Source of the DNA: Saccharicrinis fermentans DSM 9555 = JCM 21142
GTDB taxonomy: Bacteria > Bacteroidota > Bacteroidia > Bacteroidales > Marinilabiliaceae
DNA length: 64,000 nt
Reading direction: 5' to 3'
Assembly (NCBI RefSeq): GCF_000517085.1
Contig: NZ_KI912107.1
Coordinates: 802,398-866,397, forward strand
The notes beneath the pieces are model-generated. The model was given only the letters and a program-made list of their open reading frames with translations, did no database searches and was not told where the DNA came from. The translations under genes and the position numbers were made by a program. Shown here piece by piece: positions 36,351 to 45,112 of this stretch (positions within the stretch are counted from its first letter, which is position 1; every line of letters begins with the position of its first letter).

Positions 36351-36464
36351 TTCGGGGTATCAGTGTGCTCCTTGCGTTTTGAAGCCTCATGACGAAGTTT
36401 TAATGCAGCATACCGCTTTGCATTGTATGGCGTGAGAACCTGCCTATATGGATGGAGAAAATAC

Positions 36465-36496
36465 AGCAAGGTCTTGCGTAAAGCTAAGACCTTGCT
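36465..36496 (-). terminator. Hairpin downstream of the DUF4293 gene
   Basis: Perfect 11-bp stem AGCAAGGTCTT / AAGACCTTGCT with a 10-base loop, 20 bases past the DUF4293 stop; the T-run is poor. Confidence 0.6.
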
Positions 36497-36515
36497 CGCA
36501 ATAAGTACGTTTTAT

Positions 36516-36977
36516 TTATCTAATTCGATCCATTGATCTTACCAAGGCTTCATCTTTTCCTATGGCTCTAAGAGCTAAAATGTTTAGTATGGCTGCGACA
36601 ATGGGAAATACAGTGCTGATCCCGTAGCTTAAGGCAGTTGCGTTAAGCTGTTTCATACCAACTGTTCCAAAATAATAGATGAGAGCAGTTGTTCCTATCA
36701 AAAGGCCCACATTGGCTGCACAGAGTCTTATCTGAATCATTCTTCTTTTAAATAGAAATATTGAAACCAGTGAAACGAGTGGAGTTAGTATCAACAATAT
36801 TGTTAATGCAACAGTTGCCATGCTTTCACTATTGGCATTTGTTTCTGCAGCATGGATGCCTGCGTAGTTTAAAATGTATTCAATATCCGCAACAAAGGTT
36901 ATTTGTGTAGAAAAAAACATAGATGTTCCAAATGCCACTGCCAACAATAAATAAATAGTCTGGATTCTTTGTATCAT
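36516..36977 (-). CDS. DUF4293 family membrane protein
   Basis: A 153-residue inner-membrane protein with four predicted helices (about 7-24, 50-70, 80-102, 115-135), starting MIQRIQTIYLLLAVAF, the usual opening of the Bacteroidota-only DUF4293 family. Function unknown. Start 36977 was taken because the longer frame upstream has no membrane-protein character and would include the promoter; the -7 box TATTTTTG lies 16 bases before this ATG. Confidence 0.85.
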   Translation of the reverse strand: MIQRIQTIYLLLAVAFGTSMFFSTQITFVADIEYILNYAGIHAAETNANSESMATVALTILLILTPLVSLVSIFLFKRRMIQIRLCAANVGLLIGTTALIYYFGTVGMKQLNATALSYGISTVFPIVAAILNILALRAIGKDEALVRSMDRIR

Positions 36978-36993
36978 AGTCAATAATTTTTGG

Positions 36994-37001
36994 CAAAAAT
37001 A
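36994..37001 (-). promoter_or_regulatory. Predicted -7 box for the DUF4293 gene
   Basis: Reads TATTTTTG on the minus strand, 16 bases upstream of the start at 36977; this implies a leader of about 13 bases. Confidence 0.55.
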
Positions 37002-37156
37002 GAAAGAATAAATGACATTTTGTTGTAATTTTATTATATGTAGTGGGGATTTATATGGGGGTGGGTAATGATAATATATTGTTGTTTTTGTAATAAAGAA
37101 TAACATGTTTTACAAAAAAAATATACCTTGCTTTAAAATTTAATGCAAAGAAATAT

Positions 37157-38032
37157 ATGGCACGAAGAATAGAGGAATCGGAATTAATTTTAAATGGTGA
37201 TGGAAGTATTTTTCATCTTCATCTAAAACCAGGTGAATTGGCTGACAATATTATTCTGGTTGGTGATCCGGGTCGGGTTGAGACAGTAACGTCTTTTTTT
37301 GATACTGTTGAACTTGTACGAAAAAATCGCGAGTTCGTATCAGCTACCGGTATCTATAAAGGTACGCGCTTCTCGGTGATAGCTACAGGGATTGGTACCG
37401 ATAATATAGATATAGTGGTAAATGAGTTAGATGCACTGGTAAATATTGACTTTGAAACAAGGACGGTTCATAAGGAGCATAAGGCACTTCGTATGGTAAG
37501 GATTGGTACATCCGGATCTCTGCAAAAGGATCTCCCGGTAGATAGTTGCTTATTGAGTTCCAAGGCAATTGGTTTTGATGGACTGTTAAACTTTTATGCA
37601 GGTAGAAACGAGGTGGCAGACTTGGACTTTGAGCAGCAGTTTAAAGAAAGTATGGCATGGAATCCTCTGCTTGCCTCACCCTATGTGGTAGATGCTTCTA
37701 AAGAACTATTGGATAAGCTGTCGGTAAATGGCTTTCATCAAGGAGTGACCATTTCCGCTCCGGGGTTTTATGGTCCGCAAGGTAGGATGCTTCGTTTAGG
37801 TATTCAGGATGTGGATATTAACGAAAAAATAAGTACATTTAAGTATGAACAGTATAAAATTACTAATTATGAAATGGAATGCTCGGCCATTTATGGCTTG
37901 TCGAAATTGTTAGGGCACCAGGCTGCTACTGTATGTGCCATCATTGCAAACCGACAAGCAGGAGAATATAGTAAGGATTATAAACCGGTCATAAAGCATT
38001 TGATAGAGAAGGTACTCGATAGTTTGGTATAA
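37157..38032 (+). CDS. Nucleoside phosphorylase (uridine phosphorylase-like)
   Basis: Cytoplasmic enzyme of 291 residues that splits nucleosides with phosphate. NP-I family motifs are IILVGDPGRVETV (phosphate and ribose site), GIGTDNIDIVVNEL, RIGTSGSLQ and NYEMECSAIYGLSKLLGH (base and ribose contact). It is longer than the E. coli uridine phosphorylase by about 40 residues, which is common in Bacteroidota. Whether it prefers uridine or another nucleoside is not certain. It starts a rightward run with the SirB1-like and pepD genes (gaps of 13 and 31 bases). Confidence 0.88.
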   Translation: MARRIEESELILNGDGSIFHLHLKPGELADNIILVGDPGRVETVTSFFDTVELVRKNREFVSATGIYKGTRFSVIATGIGTDNIDIVVNELDALVNIDFETRTVHKEHKALRMVRIGTSGSLQKDLPVDSCLLSSKAIGFDGLLNFYAGRNEVADLDFEQQFKESMAWNPLLASPYVVDASKELLDKLSVNGFHQGVTISAPGFYGPQGRMLRLGIQDVDINEKISTFKYEQYKITNYEMECSAIYGLSKLLGHQAATVCAIIANRQAGEYSKDYKPVIKHLIEKVLDSLV

Positions 38033-38045
38033 TGGAATTTAAAAG

Positions 38046-38921
38046 ATGGATACCATGGATAAAACAAAAGTACATGCGTTAATTTCTTTGTTAGATGATC
38101 CCAATGAGATGATATTCAGTTCTGTAGAAGAACAATTGCTCAAGGAAGAGATAGGTGTAGTGGATGAGTTAGAAAAGGCTTGGGAAGTATCTTGTGATGA
38201 TGTTTTTCAGAAACGCGTTGAGAATATCATCCATACACTTCAGCTCAATGATGTGAAGAGTTCCATGGCTAAGTGGATCAATGAAGGAGGTCAGGATTTG
38301 TTTTATGGTGCCTTTTTGGTAGCCAAATATCAATATCCAGAACTTAACTATGATGTATTGAACGAGAAAGTGAATAAATTACAGAGAGACGTTTGGTTAG
38401 AGCTGAATGATCACCTTACGGCTATTGAAAAAGTGAGAATTATTAATCATATTATGTTTGATGTCCATAAATATGTGAGAAATAGCACCCATTTTTTTGC
38501 ACCGCAGAATTCTTATATCAATGAGGTAATGGATACTAAAAAAGGGAATCCTATATCATTGTGTATTATTTATTCGGTAGTGGCACAGCGTTTGGGGTTG
38601 CCGATTTATGGAGTGAACTTACCTAAGAATTTTGTTCTGTGTTATTTGGACGAAAATATTCATCCTTATTCTATTGTGGAATATAAAGATAATGTGATGT
38701 TTTATATCAATCCGGTGAATAAAGGTGCGATTCTAGGAAGAAAAGAAATAGAGTACTTTATTAAACAACAAAAACTGAATCATGTACCATCTTATTTTAA
38801 CCCTTGCTCTAATTTAGATACAATTAAAAGGGTACTGTTTAATTTGTCCTATGCCTATAACAATGAAGGAAATGAACTTAAAAAAGAAGAGATTTTGCAA
38901 TTATTGCAATTATTTAGATAG
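38046..38921 (+). CDS. SirB1 / transglutaminase-like family protein
   Basis: A 291-residue cytoplasmic protein with the SirB1 N-terminal/transglutaminase-like fold. The Cys-containing segment NPISLCIIYSVVAQRLGLPIYGVNLPKNF (split here as NPISLCIIYS and GLPIYGVNLPKNF) matches the family, as does YINEVMDTKKG. Function is not established; E. coli SirB1 is also poorly known. It sits between the nucleoside phosphorylase and pepD genes. An ATG three codons downstream is an alternative start. Confidence 0.82.
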   Translation: MDTMDKTKVHALISLLDDPNEMIFSSVEEQLLKEEIGVVDELEKAWEVSCDDVFQKRVENIIHTLQLNDVKSSMAKWINEGGQDLFYGAFLVAKYQYPELNYDVLNEKVNKLQRDVWLELNDHLTAIEKVRIINHIMFDVHKYVRNSTHFFAPQNSYINEVMDTKKGNPISLCIIYSVVAQRLGLPIYGVNLPKNFVLCYLDENIHPYSIVEYKDNVMFYINPVNKGAILGRKEIEYFIKQQKLNHVPSYFNPCSNLDTIKRVLFNLSYAYNNEGNELKKEEILQLLQLFR

Positions 38922-38952
38922 AATGTAAATTTATAGCTTCAAAAATAGAATC

Positions 38953-40410
38953 ATGAGTATGTTAGAATCATTAGCGCCCGCTGAGGTGTGGAAGTATTTT
39001 GGAAAGATTTGTCAAATCCCAAGACCATCCAAAAAGGAAGAGAAGATACTGGCGTATCTAATATCTTTTGCTCAGGAGAATGACCTTGAATATAAGCAAG
39101 ACGAAATTGGGAATGTGTTGATTCGTAAGCCTGCCACCGAGGGGTGTGAAAATATGAAATCTGTTGTGTTGCAGTCGCATGTTGATATGGTTTGCGAAAA
39201 ACATTCACATGTAAAGCATAATTTTGATAAGGACCCTATTGTGCCTCGGGTTGATGGTGATTGGGTAAGGGCTTCTGATACCACATTGGGTGCCGATGAT
39301 GGAATAGGAGTGGCTGCACAGCTGGCTTTGTTGGCTAGTAATAGTATTAAACATGGCGATTTGGAGTGCTTGTTTACAGTGGATGAGGAAACAGGACTAA
39401 CGGGTGCATTTAACTTAAAGGATGGGTTCTTTGATAGCTCCATTCTCTTGAATCTGGATTCTGAGGATGATGGAGAATTATTTATCGGCTGTGCCGGAGG
39501 TGTCGATACGGTAGCTGCTTTTGATATGGAGAGGGAAGCAATCTCTGATAATTATTATGCTTTTAGGATGGATGTATCCGGTTTGAAAGGGGGGCATTCG
39601 GGTGATGATATTCATAAAGGATTGGGTAATGCCAATAAAATATTAAATCGCTTTTTATGGACAGCTTCGCGTCAATATGGCCTTAGGCTGCATGCGTTTT
39701 ATGGTGGTAACTTAAGGAATGCCATTGCTCGAGAGGCTTCGGCTATAGCTGTGGTTCCAACATCGGTTAAAGAGGCTGTTAGGGTGGCTTTCAATATTTT
39801 TTATGACGAGTTGTCTTCTGAGTTGGAGGTAACTGAACCTGGACTGAAAATGCATATGGAGTCTTGCGATTTGCCTGAAAATGTTTTTACACAGGATTTT
39901 CAGACAAGGCTATTGAATGCTGTTTATGCTTGTCCGCATGGGGTTGTGGAGATGAGTCGTAAAATAGAAGGGTTGGTGGAGACATCAACAAATTTGGCTG
40001 CCATTAAACAGGAAGGTGAAAAGTTATTGGTTACCACCAGTCAACGTAGTTCAGTGGAATCTGCAAAAGAAGATATTGCAGCTATGGTTCGTAGTGTCTT
40101 TGAATTGGCCGGGGCTCAAGTGAAACATGGAGAGGGATATCCAGGATGGGCACCGAATACTGATTCTGAAATATTGAATATTACCCGGGCTTCTTATGAA
40201 CGTTTGTTTGGTGAGTCTCCTGAAGTGAGGGCAATTCATGCTGGTCTGGAATGTGGTCTTTTTCTTGAAAAATATCCTCAGTTAGATATGATTTCTTTTG
40301 GCCCGACCATCCGTGGTGCTCATTCACCTGAAGAACGAATCAATATTAAAACGGTGAATAAGTTCTGGCTTCACCTATTGGATGTGTTGGAAAATATTCC
40401 TGAAAAGTAA
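38953..40410 (+). CDS. pepD: Aminoacyl-histidine dipeptidase PepD (M20)
   Basis: A cytosolic zinc dipeptidase of 485 residues that cleaves Xaa-His and other dipeptides. Motifs: VLQSHVDMVCEK (metal His, catalytic Asp), DTTLGADDGIGVA (bridging Asp), FTVDEETGLTGA (catalytic and metal Glu), IHAGLECGLF (Glu) and SFGPTIRGAHSPEE (metal His). A lid domain lies around 180-380. Length is right for PepD. Confidence 0.95.
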   Translation: MSMLESLAPAEVWKYFGKICQIPRPSKKEEKILAYLISFAQENDLEYKQDEIGNVLIRKPATEGCENMKSVVLQSHVDMVCEKHSHVKHNFDKDPIVPRVDGDWVRASDTTLGADDGIGVAAQLALLASNSIKHGDLECLFTVDEETGLTGAFNLKDGFFDSSILLNLDSEDDGELFIGCAGGVDTVAAFDMEREAISDNYYAFRMDVSGLKGGHSGDDIHKGLGNANKILNRFLWTASRQYGLRLHAFYGGNLRNAIAREASAIAVVPTSVKEAVRVAFNIFYDELSSELEVTEPGLKMHMESCDLPENVFTQDFQTRLLNAVYACPHGVVEMSRKIEGLVETSTNLAAIKQEGEKLLVTTSQRSSVESAKEDIAAMVRSVFELAGAQVKHGEGYPGWAPNTDSEILNITRASYERLFGESPEVRAIHAGLECGLFLEKYPQLDMISFGPTIRGAHSPEERINIKTVNKFWLHLLDVLENIPEK

Positions 40411-40709
40411 TGTTACTTGGGCGTATTCTGGCAGCTTTATATGTTTTAAATTAGCGTAATTTCCTAAGTAGTGCAAATTTCAATCATTCGGCTGCGTGTA
40501 TGATTATTTGCTTTGGCCATGCCTGTTTTGTATGAAATTGCTGGTGCTACAATTTTAAAAGTGTGACCTATGTTAAATTCCATTGCCATCGTCACTTATT
40601 GACGACGGCAATGGTTTGTGATATTGACAAATCGACATTGGTCATCCAGGTTTCAAGAGGTATTGTCGTTTTGAAAGAGAAGAGTGACCTGTTTGATTTA
40701 TTCGGTCAT
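40411..40709. other. Gap between pepD and GH29 pseudogene, with a large hairpin
   Basis: 299 bases where convergent genes end. The only clear structure is the hairpin at 40580-40614; no gene is supported. Confidence 0.5.
40580..40614. other. 14-bp hairpin without a clear T-run
   Basis: CCATTGCCATCGTC (40580-40593) pairs with GACGACGGCAATGG (40601-40614) with one mismatch and a 7-base loop. It may be a convergent terminator or an RNA-stabilising stem. Confidence 0.6.
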
Positions 40710-42233
40710 CTATTTTGTGATAATTTGGTATACCAAGGCGGCATCCGCATGATCTGGCTTATGAGAGGGTTGTTGAACACTTAGTCCTTCATTGGTTCTT
40801 TTCCATTTTATTTTTTCTTTACTACCCAGCACCTTCACTGTTTTTATTTGTATATCGTTGGCTTTATTAGCAAAGGTAGTTAGTGTTCTTTGTGGTTTTT
40901 CATCGTTCCATCCTAATTGAATGGCATATATAATTTTTCCTTTTTGGGTATAGCGTACATCTGCTGCATTTAAGTTGTGTAAACCCTTTTTGATGGCGCC
41001 ATATTCGTTCCATGCATCTTTGGGGTCTCGTTTCAATTGTGTAGTTCCTTCTCCAAAGGTTACAAATGGATGTGTATCATAAATGGCTTCTCCATATAAT
41101 TTCATCCAGGCTCCTATATCTTTCATGGCTTTTACTTGTTCCTCAGGGATGGTGCCATCGGCCATTGGTCCGGCCGAGAGTAGCATTACTCCATTTTTGC
41201 TCACCACCTCGGCTAACATTCTGATGGCTATTTGTGGATTGATAGCGGTACGTTTCTCTTTATTGTAACACCATGAACTTCCTAAAATAAAATCTGTAAT
41301 CCAAACCTCGGGTGTAATATCTTCCATGGTGGCGCGCTCAATATTAACTACTGAAAGATCGGTGGGGAAGAAGTCTCCTTTGGTATTTACAACTACTTCT
41401 TTGTCGAGTTCGCTCGCTTTGTTAAAATAGTTGGCCAAGAATTGTTGGCGGTATTTTTCGGAGATAAAGCGTTGTCCGAAATCCATCCAAATATAATCAG
41501 GGCAATACTCATTTATCACCTCATTTAATTTTCCTAACCATAATTCTTGTGCTTCGCTGTAATCCATGTTGCAATACAACTTTTTGTATTTAGGATCCTG
41601 GGGCACTTCGCAATTTTCATATACGTAGTTGTATTTGTTAGGTGTTACAGGTCGCATAACTGCTTGGTCTTGTTTGGGATAAAACAGATTGTGAAAGCCG
41701 TGATGGAAGGTGGTCATAAATTTAATATTCCGCTTATTTGTTTCGTCGGCAATGGCTTTTACCACATTAATGCCAGGTCCCATTTGAACGGAATTCCATT
41801 CGTTCACCTGACTATTCTATAGTGAGAAGCCGTCGTGATGTTCGGCAATGGAACCAATAAATCGGGCACCCATATCTTCGAACATATCGACCCATTCTTT
41901 GGCTGAAAACTTAGGTGCTTTCCATAGAGGAATAAAATCGTGGTACTGGAAATCATTGCCGTAGGTTTCGCGATGTTTTTTATACACCTGCCCTCCCCAG
42001 AGTTTAGGGTCTCTGTCTGGAACATACATCCATCGGGGATACCATTCTCCATCGGTAGCAGGAACGGAATAGACTCCCCAATGGAAATATACACCAAGCT
42101 TGGCGTTGGCAAACCATTCAGGAACAGCCTGGTGTTTCTTGAGGCTTTCCCAATTGGGTTCAAACTTTTCTTGTGAAAAGGAGGGTTGAAATGCGAGTGC
42201 TATAATAGCTGTAATAAAGGGTATTTTAAACAT
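40710..42233 (-). pseudogene. Alpha-L-fucosidase (GH29), interrupted by one nonsense codon
   Basis: The full frame encodes about 507 residues of a secreted GH29 fucosidase with a signal peptide (MFKIPFITAIIALAFQPSFS). It is open except for a TAG at 41817-41819, codon 139. The context is AEHHDGFSL-stop-NSQVNEWNSV, where the family has a conserved active-site Trp (HHDGFxxW), so a single TGG-to-TAG change explains the break. The likely nucleophile Asp, in YIWMDFGQRF, lies after the stop, so the N-terminal product would be inactive. The downstream 360 codons are intact, which suggests a recent event, an error, or suppression. Confidence 0.88.
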
Positions 42234-42346
42234 GACTTTTTTAATAAATGATCGCAGCAATTTAGTGGTTAAGTCATGAAAAATAGTGGACAGATAGATT
42301 TAAAAATAGGGGAGTAATTAGTTGCCAGTAGTGCATGGGCTTGAAA

Positions 42347-43411
42347 TTAAAATTTGTATTCCATGCTGAGCAGAATATTATTCTGATTATTGTGGTGGTC
42401 AGAAATCCACCCCTGATAGTTCAATGAGATATTTATCTTTTTAACAGGAGCATGAGCAATACCACCCATAATGCTATTGCCATCTCCTTGGGTATTTGTA
42501 TTTTCAGTATGCTTTGTGTCGTTTAGTAAGCGATCAAAACGAATAAAATATGCTGTTTTATCTGTTAGCTGGTAGGATGAATATATGGAGTAACCATAAC
42601 TATCCATCCCGGAGTAATTGAGGTGTTTCATATAGTTAAACTCACTTCCAACGCGGAGTTTAGAGGATGGCCTAAGACCAATGAATGCCGCATACATATG
42701 TTCTGTATTTAATTTTTCATCACTTGCTTGTCGGTTGTGGTAGTAGAATCTGGATTGTAGTATGGATGTAGGATTGATGTTAAGTCCCCCTGCAAATTTT
42801 ACTTTGCCTGTAGCATCTTGTTGCACTCTTACGCCCTCTCCATTGGTTATGGATGCATCTAGAGAGATAGCCTTGTTTACATTGTAAAATGCAATGAATC
42901 CTAGATCAGAGCTGGGTATTTTCCAATATAAATCCTGAAATGTTTGGGCCACATACCGAAGTCCCCAAAAACGTTCTTGGGTGATATAGTGGTTTTGCAA
43001 AATGGCCCCTGCTTCAAGGGATAAGCGATCGTTTACTTTCCATTGGAGACTGGCAAATTTCAAAAACATGGTGTAGTAGGATCCTTCCTTTGATGAGTTT
43101 TGAATATCCAATGTATGCCCTGTGGAATCGGTAATAGAGATTTCGCCTACAGAAGTGGCTCTACCTCTGTCTATTATGATTTTGGCACTCCATCTTTCGT
43201 TGTATTGGTATTGAAGGCCCAAATGGGCACGGCCAAAATTATAATCGTAGCGCTTATTTTCTGTGTCGTAACTGGCTGTACCAAAAATCTGGACAATTGG
43301 TTTGAGTTGCTTGAAATTGAGTGTATTAGTGAGGGTTGTGTCCTGGGCTTTAATGGTCGAAAAAAAAAGATTAGTCACCAGAATAATGATGAGTGTATTT
43401 AATTGTTTCAT
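42347..43411 (-). CDS. Outer membrane porin-like protein
   Basis: A 354-residue beta-barrel protein: signal peptide (cleavage after IKAQ), alternating hydrophobic strands throughout (WSAKIIIDRGRA, RFYYHNRQAS, YFIRFDRLL), and a C-terminal aromatic (LLSMEYKF). It resembles the phosphate-selective porin-like family of Bacteroidota. It lies 10 bases after the permease gene, so the two are probably one operon, with the porin providing the outer-membrane step for the same solute. Confidence 0.75.
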   Translation of the reverse strand: MKQLNTLIIILVTNLFFSTIKAQDTTLTNTLNFKQLKPIVQIFGTASYDTENKRYDYNFGRAHLGLQYQYNERWSAKIIIDRGRATSVGEISITDSTGHTLDIQNSSKEGSYYTMFLKFASLQWKVNDRLSLEAGAILQNHYITQERFWGLRYVAQTFQDLYWKIPSSDLGFIAFYNVNKAISLDASITNGEGVRVQQDATGKVKFAGGLNINPTSILQSRFYYHNRQASDEKLNTEHMYAAFIGLRPSSKLRVGSEFNYMKHLNYSGMDSYGYSIYSSYQLTDKTAYFIRFDRLLNDTKHTENTNTQGDGNSIMGGIAHAPVKKINISLNYQGWISDHHNNQNNILLSMEYKF

Positions 43412-43421
43412 TTGTATATTG

Positions 43422-44549
43422 TTAAAGAATCAGGTTGAATATATATCCTAAGATAATAATAAATAGAGAAATAGTACCAAAGAAAATACCAATGAGTTTC
43501 CATTTCATCACTTTTTTAAGCAGAGTTGCTTCTGGTAAAGAGAGACCAACGACTGCCATCATAAAAGCAATAGCCGTGCCCAGAGGAACCCCTTTTGCCA
43601 CAAAAACCTGGATAACTGGGACGATACCTGCTGCGTTGGCATACATGGGTACTGCCAATATCACAGCCAAAGGCACGGCATACCATTTATCGGCGGATAA
43701 AAATTCGGTAAAAAAGTTTTCAGGAACGTAGCCGTGCATAGCTGCACCAATAGCAATTCCAATGATAACATAGAGTAGTACTTTTTTAACGATATCCCAA
43801 CCTTCTCTTATGATTGATGGTAAGCGGTCTATGAAAGGTGTTTTTTCGTCTGTCCACTCTTCATTAATTTGTATGGCGTTTTTCTGAACCTCACGTACCC
43901 AATCGCTTAGGTATTTGTCGAGTTTTAGTTTTCCAAGTATGAAACCGCCCACCATACCCAAGAGAATACCACTTACTGAATAGATAAGGGTGGCTTTAAG
44001 TCCAAACAGACCTATAAACATGGCTACAGCTACTTCATTGACCAATGGAGAAGTGATGAGATAAGCAAAGGTAACTCCCAAGGGAATGCCTCCTTTTACA
44101 AAACCTATAAATAGGGGAATGGAGGAGCAGGAACAAAATGGAGTGATTGCTCCAAAAAAGGAAGCTAGAAAATATTCCAGGCCATACATCTTCTTAGTGG
44201 TCAGGTATATTCGTAATCGATCTACCGGAAAATATGCGTTAATGACTCCCATTAAACTGCTGATAAGGAAAAGGAGAATTAGAATTTTAACGGTATCATA
44301 AAAAAAGAAATTAATAGCTTTACCTAAGTGAGATTCCGAATTTAGCTCAAATAAATCGAAGGTCATGTAATTCACCAATAGGGGAAGGTAATGGTATAGT
44401 AGAATGAGTGTAGGTAACACAAGACTTATGGAAATGACTAAGCGTCTTCTCTTTTTGTGTTCCTTCATTATGGTTTGTGCACTATTATTGATGGTTGTTG
44501 CGCATTTTAGCGAATCCTGATGCTTTGATAGTTGATTTGCTGTTTTCAT
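43422..44549 (-). CDS. YraQ/DUF318-type permease
   Basis: An inner-membrane protein of 375 residues with about eight helices in two related halves. The conserved ITPFCSCSSIPLFIGF and the second-half ANAAGIVPVIQVFVAKG motifs mark the DUF318 (YraQ/ArsP) permease family. Some members export organoarsenicals or metals; the substrate here is unknown. Start 44549 (MKTANQLSKHQDS) is preferred; a TTG seven codons upstream lies inside the repeat. The N-terminal 45 residues are hydrophilic. The long leader contains two tandem repeat units and a palindrome, and a second palindrome overlaps the predicted start of transcription, pointing to repression. Confidence 0.85.
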   Translation of the reverse strand: MKTANQLSKHQDSLKCATTINNSAQTIMKEHKKRRRLVISISLVLPTLILLYHYLPLLVNYMTFDLFELNSESHLGKAINFFFYDTVKILILLFLISSLMGVINAYFPVDRLRIYLTTKKMYGLEYFLASFFGAITPFCSCSSIPLFIGFVKGGIPLGVTFAYLITSPLVNEVAVAMFIGLFGLKATLIYSVSGILLGMVGGFILGKLKLDKYLSDWVREVQKNAIQINEEWTDEKTPFIDRLPSIIREGWDIVKKVLLYVIIGIAIGAAMHGYVPENFFTEFLSADKWYAVPLAVILAVPMYANAAGIVPVIQVFVAKGVPLGTAIAFMMAVVGLSLPEATLLKKVMKWKLIGIFFGTISLFIIILGYIFNLIL

Positions 44550-44727
44550 ATGATTATATTTATCTTTCAATGGTCATATGGAACTCGCCAGAATTAATTA
44601 TTCCCCTGCGTGTGAAGCTATTCTCATGGCTCGTTTCATATGATTAAATTTATCTTTCAATGGTCATATAGAACTCGCCAGAATTAATTATCTCCCCTGT
44701 GTGTGAAGCTATTTTCATGGCTCGTTT
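44547..44727 (-). repeat. Two tandem copies of the ~91-bp dispersed repeat
   Basis: Unit A is 44547-44636 and unit B 44637-44727; by eye they differ by 4 substitutions and one indel. Read on the minus strand each runs from GAAACGAGCCATG to CATATG, and unit A ends on the permease start codon. A third partial unit start (CATG) follows B. Confidence 0.9.
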
Positions 44728-44759
44728 CATGTTTCCATCATACCTGTTTATTGTTCGTT

Positions 44760-44777
44760 GTTCGTAAAATAACGAAC
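44760..44777. promoter_or_regulatory. Palindromic operator candidate, inner
   Basis: GTTCGTAAAATAACGAAC: inverted GTTCGT/ACGAAC arms with a 6-base spacer, preceded by another GTTCGTT at 44753. Confidence 0.65.
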
Positions 44778-44916
44778 CGTTTGACTAAATTTTTTTGCCG
44801 AATGGAATTATGTAGTGTACTCTATGATAATTAGTTTTATGTGATGCCTTGATGGTATGGTATTGTACGTCATTTTTTGTTTTATTTTATTTGTTTGTAT
44901 TTTCATTGCTTTAGAT

Positions 44917-44934
44917 GTTCGTAATATTGCGAAC
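44917..44934. promoter_or_regulatory. Palindromic operator candidate next to the -7 box
   Basis: GTTCGTAATATTGCGAAC is an 18-base palindrome broken at one base pair. On the minus strand it directly follows the -7 box TATATTTG, sharing its last G, so a bound protein would cover the start of transcription. Confidence 0.75.
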
Positions 44935-44941
44935 AAATATA
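44934..44941 (-). promoter_or_regulatory. Predicted -7 box of the permease-porin operon
   Basis: Reads TATATTTG on the minus strand (TAnnTTTG). It predicts a leader of about 380 bases. Confidence 0.6.
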
Positions 44942-45046
44942 ATTAATTTTTTTAGGGTGACAAAAATTATTTCTTTTTTTGAAAGCTTCAAATGAGGAGT
45001 GAAATTTAGTATTGGTAGCAGCCTTGTGTTCTTGGAATGGGGAATA

Positions 45047-45088
45047 AAAAAATCGAGGGATTGCCATATGCGAAACTCTCGATTTTTT
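45047..45088 (-). terminator. Terminator of the GH2 gene
   Basis: AAAAAATCGAG (45047-45057) pairs with CTCGATTTTTT (45078-45088), just past the GH2 stop. Confidence 0.88.
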
Positions 45089-45112
45089 GTAAATACACCA
45101 ACTTAATAAGTT

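Larger units (their letters stand above)
44550..45112. other. Long leader and promoter region of the permease-porin operon
   Basis: 563 bases with no supported gene. It contains the tandem repeat units, two GTTCG-type palindromes, a -7 box and the terminator of the GH2 gene. Confidence 0.6.

Noticed and set aside
40563..40784. A 73-codon plus-strand frame across the hairpin and the GH29 3' end
   Set aside because: It overlaps the conserved C-terminus of GH29 and includes the hairpin; no family resemblance.
41817..41819. Pyrrolysine or recoded TAG in the fucosidase
   Set aside because: The expected residue is Trp, Bacteroidota are not known to use pyrrolysine, and a single TGG-to-TAG change is simpler.
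44547..44570. TTG start at 44570 for the permease gene
   Set aside because: The added seven codons lie inside the repeat unit, and pepT starts at the same point of its own repeat copy; ATG at 44549 is better.
44753..44934. GTTCG palindromes as insertion-sequence ends
   Set aside because: No transposase, no target duplication, and one palindrome sits precisely on a promoter, which fits an operator better.
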